Below are positions 62,740-64,000 of a stretch of 64,000 nucleotides of DNA, one piece after another (position 1 is the first letter of the stretch; every line of letters starts with the position of its first letter). The notes under the pieces were generated by a model. That model was not told the DNA's origin and did no database searches. It saw only the letters and a program-made list of their open reading frames with translations. The DNA is from Thermogemmatispora onikobensis. Lineage in GTDB: Bacteria; Chloroflexota; Ktedonobacteria; Ktedonobacterales; Ktedonobacteraceae. The position numbers and the translations under genes are program-made. Location of the stretch: assembly GCF_001748285.1 (NCBI RefSeq), contig NZ_BDGT01000019.1, positions 1 to 64,000 on the forward strand, read 5' to 3'.

Positions 62740-63576
62740 CTAGTAGCCGGCGGTCTGCTCAAAAGCCTGGGCAATCACCTGGTAGCCCTTGTCCGTTGCA
62801 TGGATGTCGTGGAAGACACTGCACATCCAGGTATAGCTACAAATGTTGTTATTGGGGACAGCGGCCCCTCCAAAGGCAGAAAAGACATCGACGAGCACCC
62901 CAAAGCCCTGGACATCGCTCGCCAGATGCTCATTGAGCTGCTGAGTATAGGGCACCGTGTTGGGGCAGATGTTCTGATAGGGATTGTAATAGTTCATCAC
63001 GAGCACATCGCCCGTCACCTGCCCGTTCACCGTAAGAGCCGCCCGCAGCTGGGGCAGAATCACCTGGCGCAGATTATAGTCCAGCGTCTGCAAGGCACTG
63101 GTGCTGCCAGTGGTATCGATCGCACAGGTCTGCGAGTTCAGATAGGGCAGGACATCATTGGCCCCGATATCCAGGGTCACAGGGCTGACCTGGCCCGGAT
63201 GGGCTCGCAGGAAATTGAGGGCGGCATTCAGCTGAGAACCAACGTAGGGATACTTGCGCAGGAGGGGAAAAGGACATTTGCCGTTGAGGAAGGTGACGCT
63301 GGTCTCGCCCGGACAGGCCAGGTTGACCATGTTGGTTGTGCCATGCGCCTTCAGATCCTGGAAAAAGTAGTTGCTGTAGCCGTGCGTGAAGTCAAGGTCA
63401 GGCTGGAAGCCGAAAGCGAGGGAGTTTCCCAGGACAAGGTAGTACTTCTTTGGGCCGACCAGCTTCAAGCCCTGGGCATGAGCTGCACGCACATCAGGGG
63501 TAAGAATAAAGAGGAGTAGCACGGTCAGGACGAAGGGTAGCACCAGGCGGCAGCAGGAAGGTATGCGTTTACCCAT
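62740..63576 (-). CDS. Secreted SGNH/GDSL-family hydrolase
   Basis: 278 aa. A signal peptide lies at 1-35 (CCRLVLPFVLTVLLLFILTPDVRAAHAQ). Block I is LVLGNSLAFGFQPD, with Asn where most members have Asp before the nucleophile Ser. Block III is DIGANDVLP and the catalytic Asp-His pair is DIHATDKGYQ near the C-terminus. Ser, Asn, Asp and His needed for SGNH chemistry are thus present. It is likely an extracellular esterase or lipase. AAAGGGGGT precedes the ATG. A consensus-like promoter lies at 63648-63676. Confidence 0.88.
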   Translation of the reverse strand: MGKRIPSCCRLVLPFVLTVLLLFILTPDVRAAHAQGLKLVGPKKYYLVLGNSLAFGFQPDLDFTHGYSNYFFQDLKAHGTTNMVNLACPGETSVTFLNGKCPFPLLRKYPYVGSQLNAALNFLRAHPGQVSPVTLDIGANDVLPYLNSQTCAIDTTGSTSALQTLDYNLRQVILPQLRAALTVNGQVTGDVLVMNYYNPYQNICPNTVPYTQQLNEHLASDVQGFGVLVDVFSAFGGAAVPNNNICSYTWMCSVFHDIHATDKGYQVIAQAFEQTAGY

Positions 63577-63647
63577 ACATGACCCCCTTTGGTGTCAGGG
63601 CTAACATTGCAGCAAGCAGTGAGGAAAAGCACACACCCCTGTTACAT

Positions 63648-63676
63648 AGTATACAATCTGAAACAAAATAATACAA
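63648..63676 (-). promoter_or_regulatory. Promoter of the GDSL hydrolase gene
   Basis: Minus strand TTGTAT (63676-63671), 17-nt spacer, TATACT (63653-63648). The start would fall near 63641, leaving a 65-nt leader to ATG 63576. Confidence 0.7.
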
Positions 63677-63779
63677 GACATTACATAGCAAAACAACCGT
63701 TTGTCCCCTGGCAGGCAGCGACAGCGTCAGCCGAGAGGAAGGCCGGGACGGCTCTCGGCGCAGCGGGTTCGACCAGGCC

Positions 63780-63808
63780 TTGACCCAGGCCGCCTTCTCA
63801 GCTATAGT
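63780..63808 (+). promoter_or_regulatory. Rightward promoter candidate
   Basis: TTGACC (63780-63785), 17-nt spacer, TATAGT (63803-63808). It would read toward the right window edge, probably into the partial gene at 63972. Confidence 0.5.
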
Positions 63809-63971
63809 CTTCAGAGAAAGCAAGCGGCAGGTCTCGGCGAGGCCAGACCGGGCAGGCGCAAGAGGCCGGGTCGCGCTCTTTTTCTTCCCCGGTCGATCGG
63901 GAGCGCTTGAGGCAATGAGACAGGTAATGCGGGTATGGAGCAGACGCAGCAGACGGGACAGATAGAACAAA

Positions 63972-64000
63972 TGAGGCAACAGAGCCGCTCGCAGCGCGTT
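63972..64000 (+). CDS. Possible start of a gene leaving the window
   Basis: An ATG at 63972 opens a frame (MRQQSRSQRV) to the edge, about 160 nt downstream of a rightward promoter. The RBS is weak. Only ten residues are visible, so nothing can be said of its product. Confidence 0.25.

Noticed and set aside
63569-63979. 136-codon frame upstream of the GDSL gene
   Set aside because: It covers the promoter of the GDSL gene and has no RBS or domain.

Overview
The window looks like chromosomal DNA of a GC-rich, Gram-positive-like member of the Chloroflexota, most likely class Ktedonobacteria (Thermogemmatispora/Ktedonobacter type). This is an inference from the high GC content, many regulatory genes with ECF-like sigma factors and Ser/Thr kinases, a sortase with an LPxTG-like substrate, DUF4388, DUF4397 and pentapeptide-membrane proteins, and remnants of IS200/IS605 elements. 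No rRNA or species marker is present. One tRNA (His) is present. No CRISPR array was seen.

Layout. 1-5.2 kb (minus strand): an ECF-like sigma factor, a soluble protein with two HxxxCxxC zinc-finger motifs plus a C-terminal beta-sandwich, and a TPR-CHAT (caspase-like) protease cut by the left edge. 5.5-8.9 kb: a DUF4388 protein, a Cache/HAMP membrane sensor and a MOSC protein. 8.9-11.4 kb: a DrrAB-type ABC exporter and its TetR repressor, with one operator design at both promoters. 11.5-17.3 kb: a tandem (ALDH16-like) aldehyde dehydrogenase, a membrane Ser/Thr kinase and a divergent pentapeptide-repeat membrane protein. 17.5-19.1 kb: a DUF4397 surface protein with an LPDTG tail followed by a sortase. 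19.2-31.5 kb: metabolic genes (deoC, CocE-type hydrolase, DUF169, RNase HI, transketolase, cupin plus zinc alcohol dehydrogenase, PTS enzyme I-like protein, diacylglycerol kinase). 31.7-38.6 kb: a BtuF-like protein, small proteins, an IS605-derived mini-element, a membrane protein/OmpR regulator/histidine kinase operon with a four-box upstream array, a luciferase-like oxidoreductase and tRNA-His. 38.8-42.8 kb: an MFS transporter, a decayed tnpB region and cysE. 42.8-48.4 kb: a nucleoside and sugar-phosphate block (nucleoside hydrolase, and divergently PPi-type phosphofructokinase, deoB, GNAT, phosphomannomutase). 48.6-64 kb: a membrane-anchored protein, sucCD, a histone-deacetylase-like protein, a GNAT, a GAF-PAS-adenylate cyclase, a nucleoside-diphosphate-sugar epimerase-like protein, a small XRE regulator, a NarL-type two-component pair and a secreted GDSL hydrolase.

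How they fit together. Nucleoside hydrolase, DeoB and DeoC, together with transketolase and PPi-PFK, make a coherent route from nucleosides through pentose phosphates to glycolysis, although the genes lie in separate blocks. The most interesting unit is the sigma / zinc-finger protein / TPR-CHAT protease cluster. Its composition resembles the sigma factor, sigma regulator and CHAT protease arm of type III-E CRISPR (Craspase) systems, but no CRISPR components were seen here. A second recurring theme is long, GC-rich perfect inverted repeats in intergenic regions, mostly downstream of genes and mostly without U-tracts.
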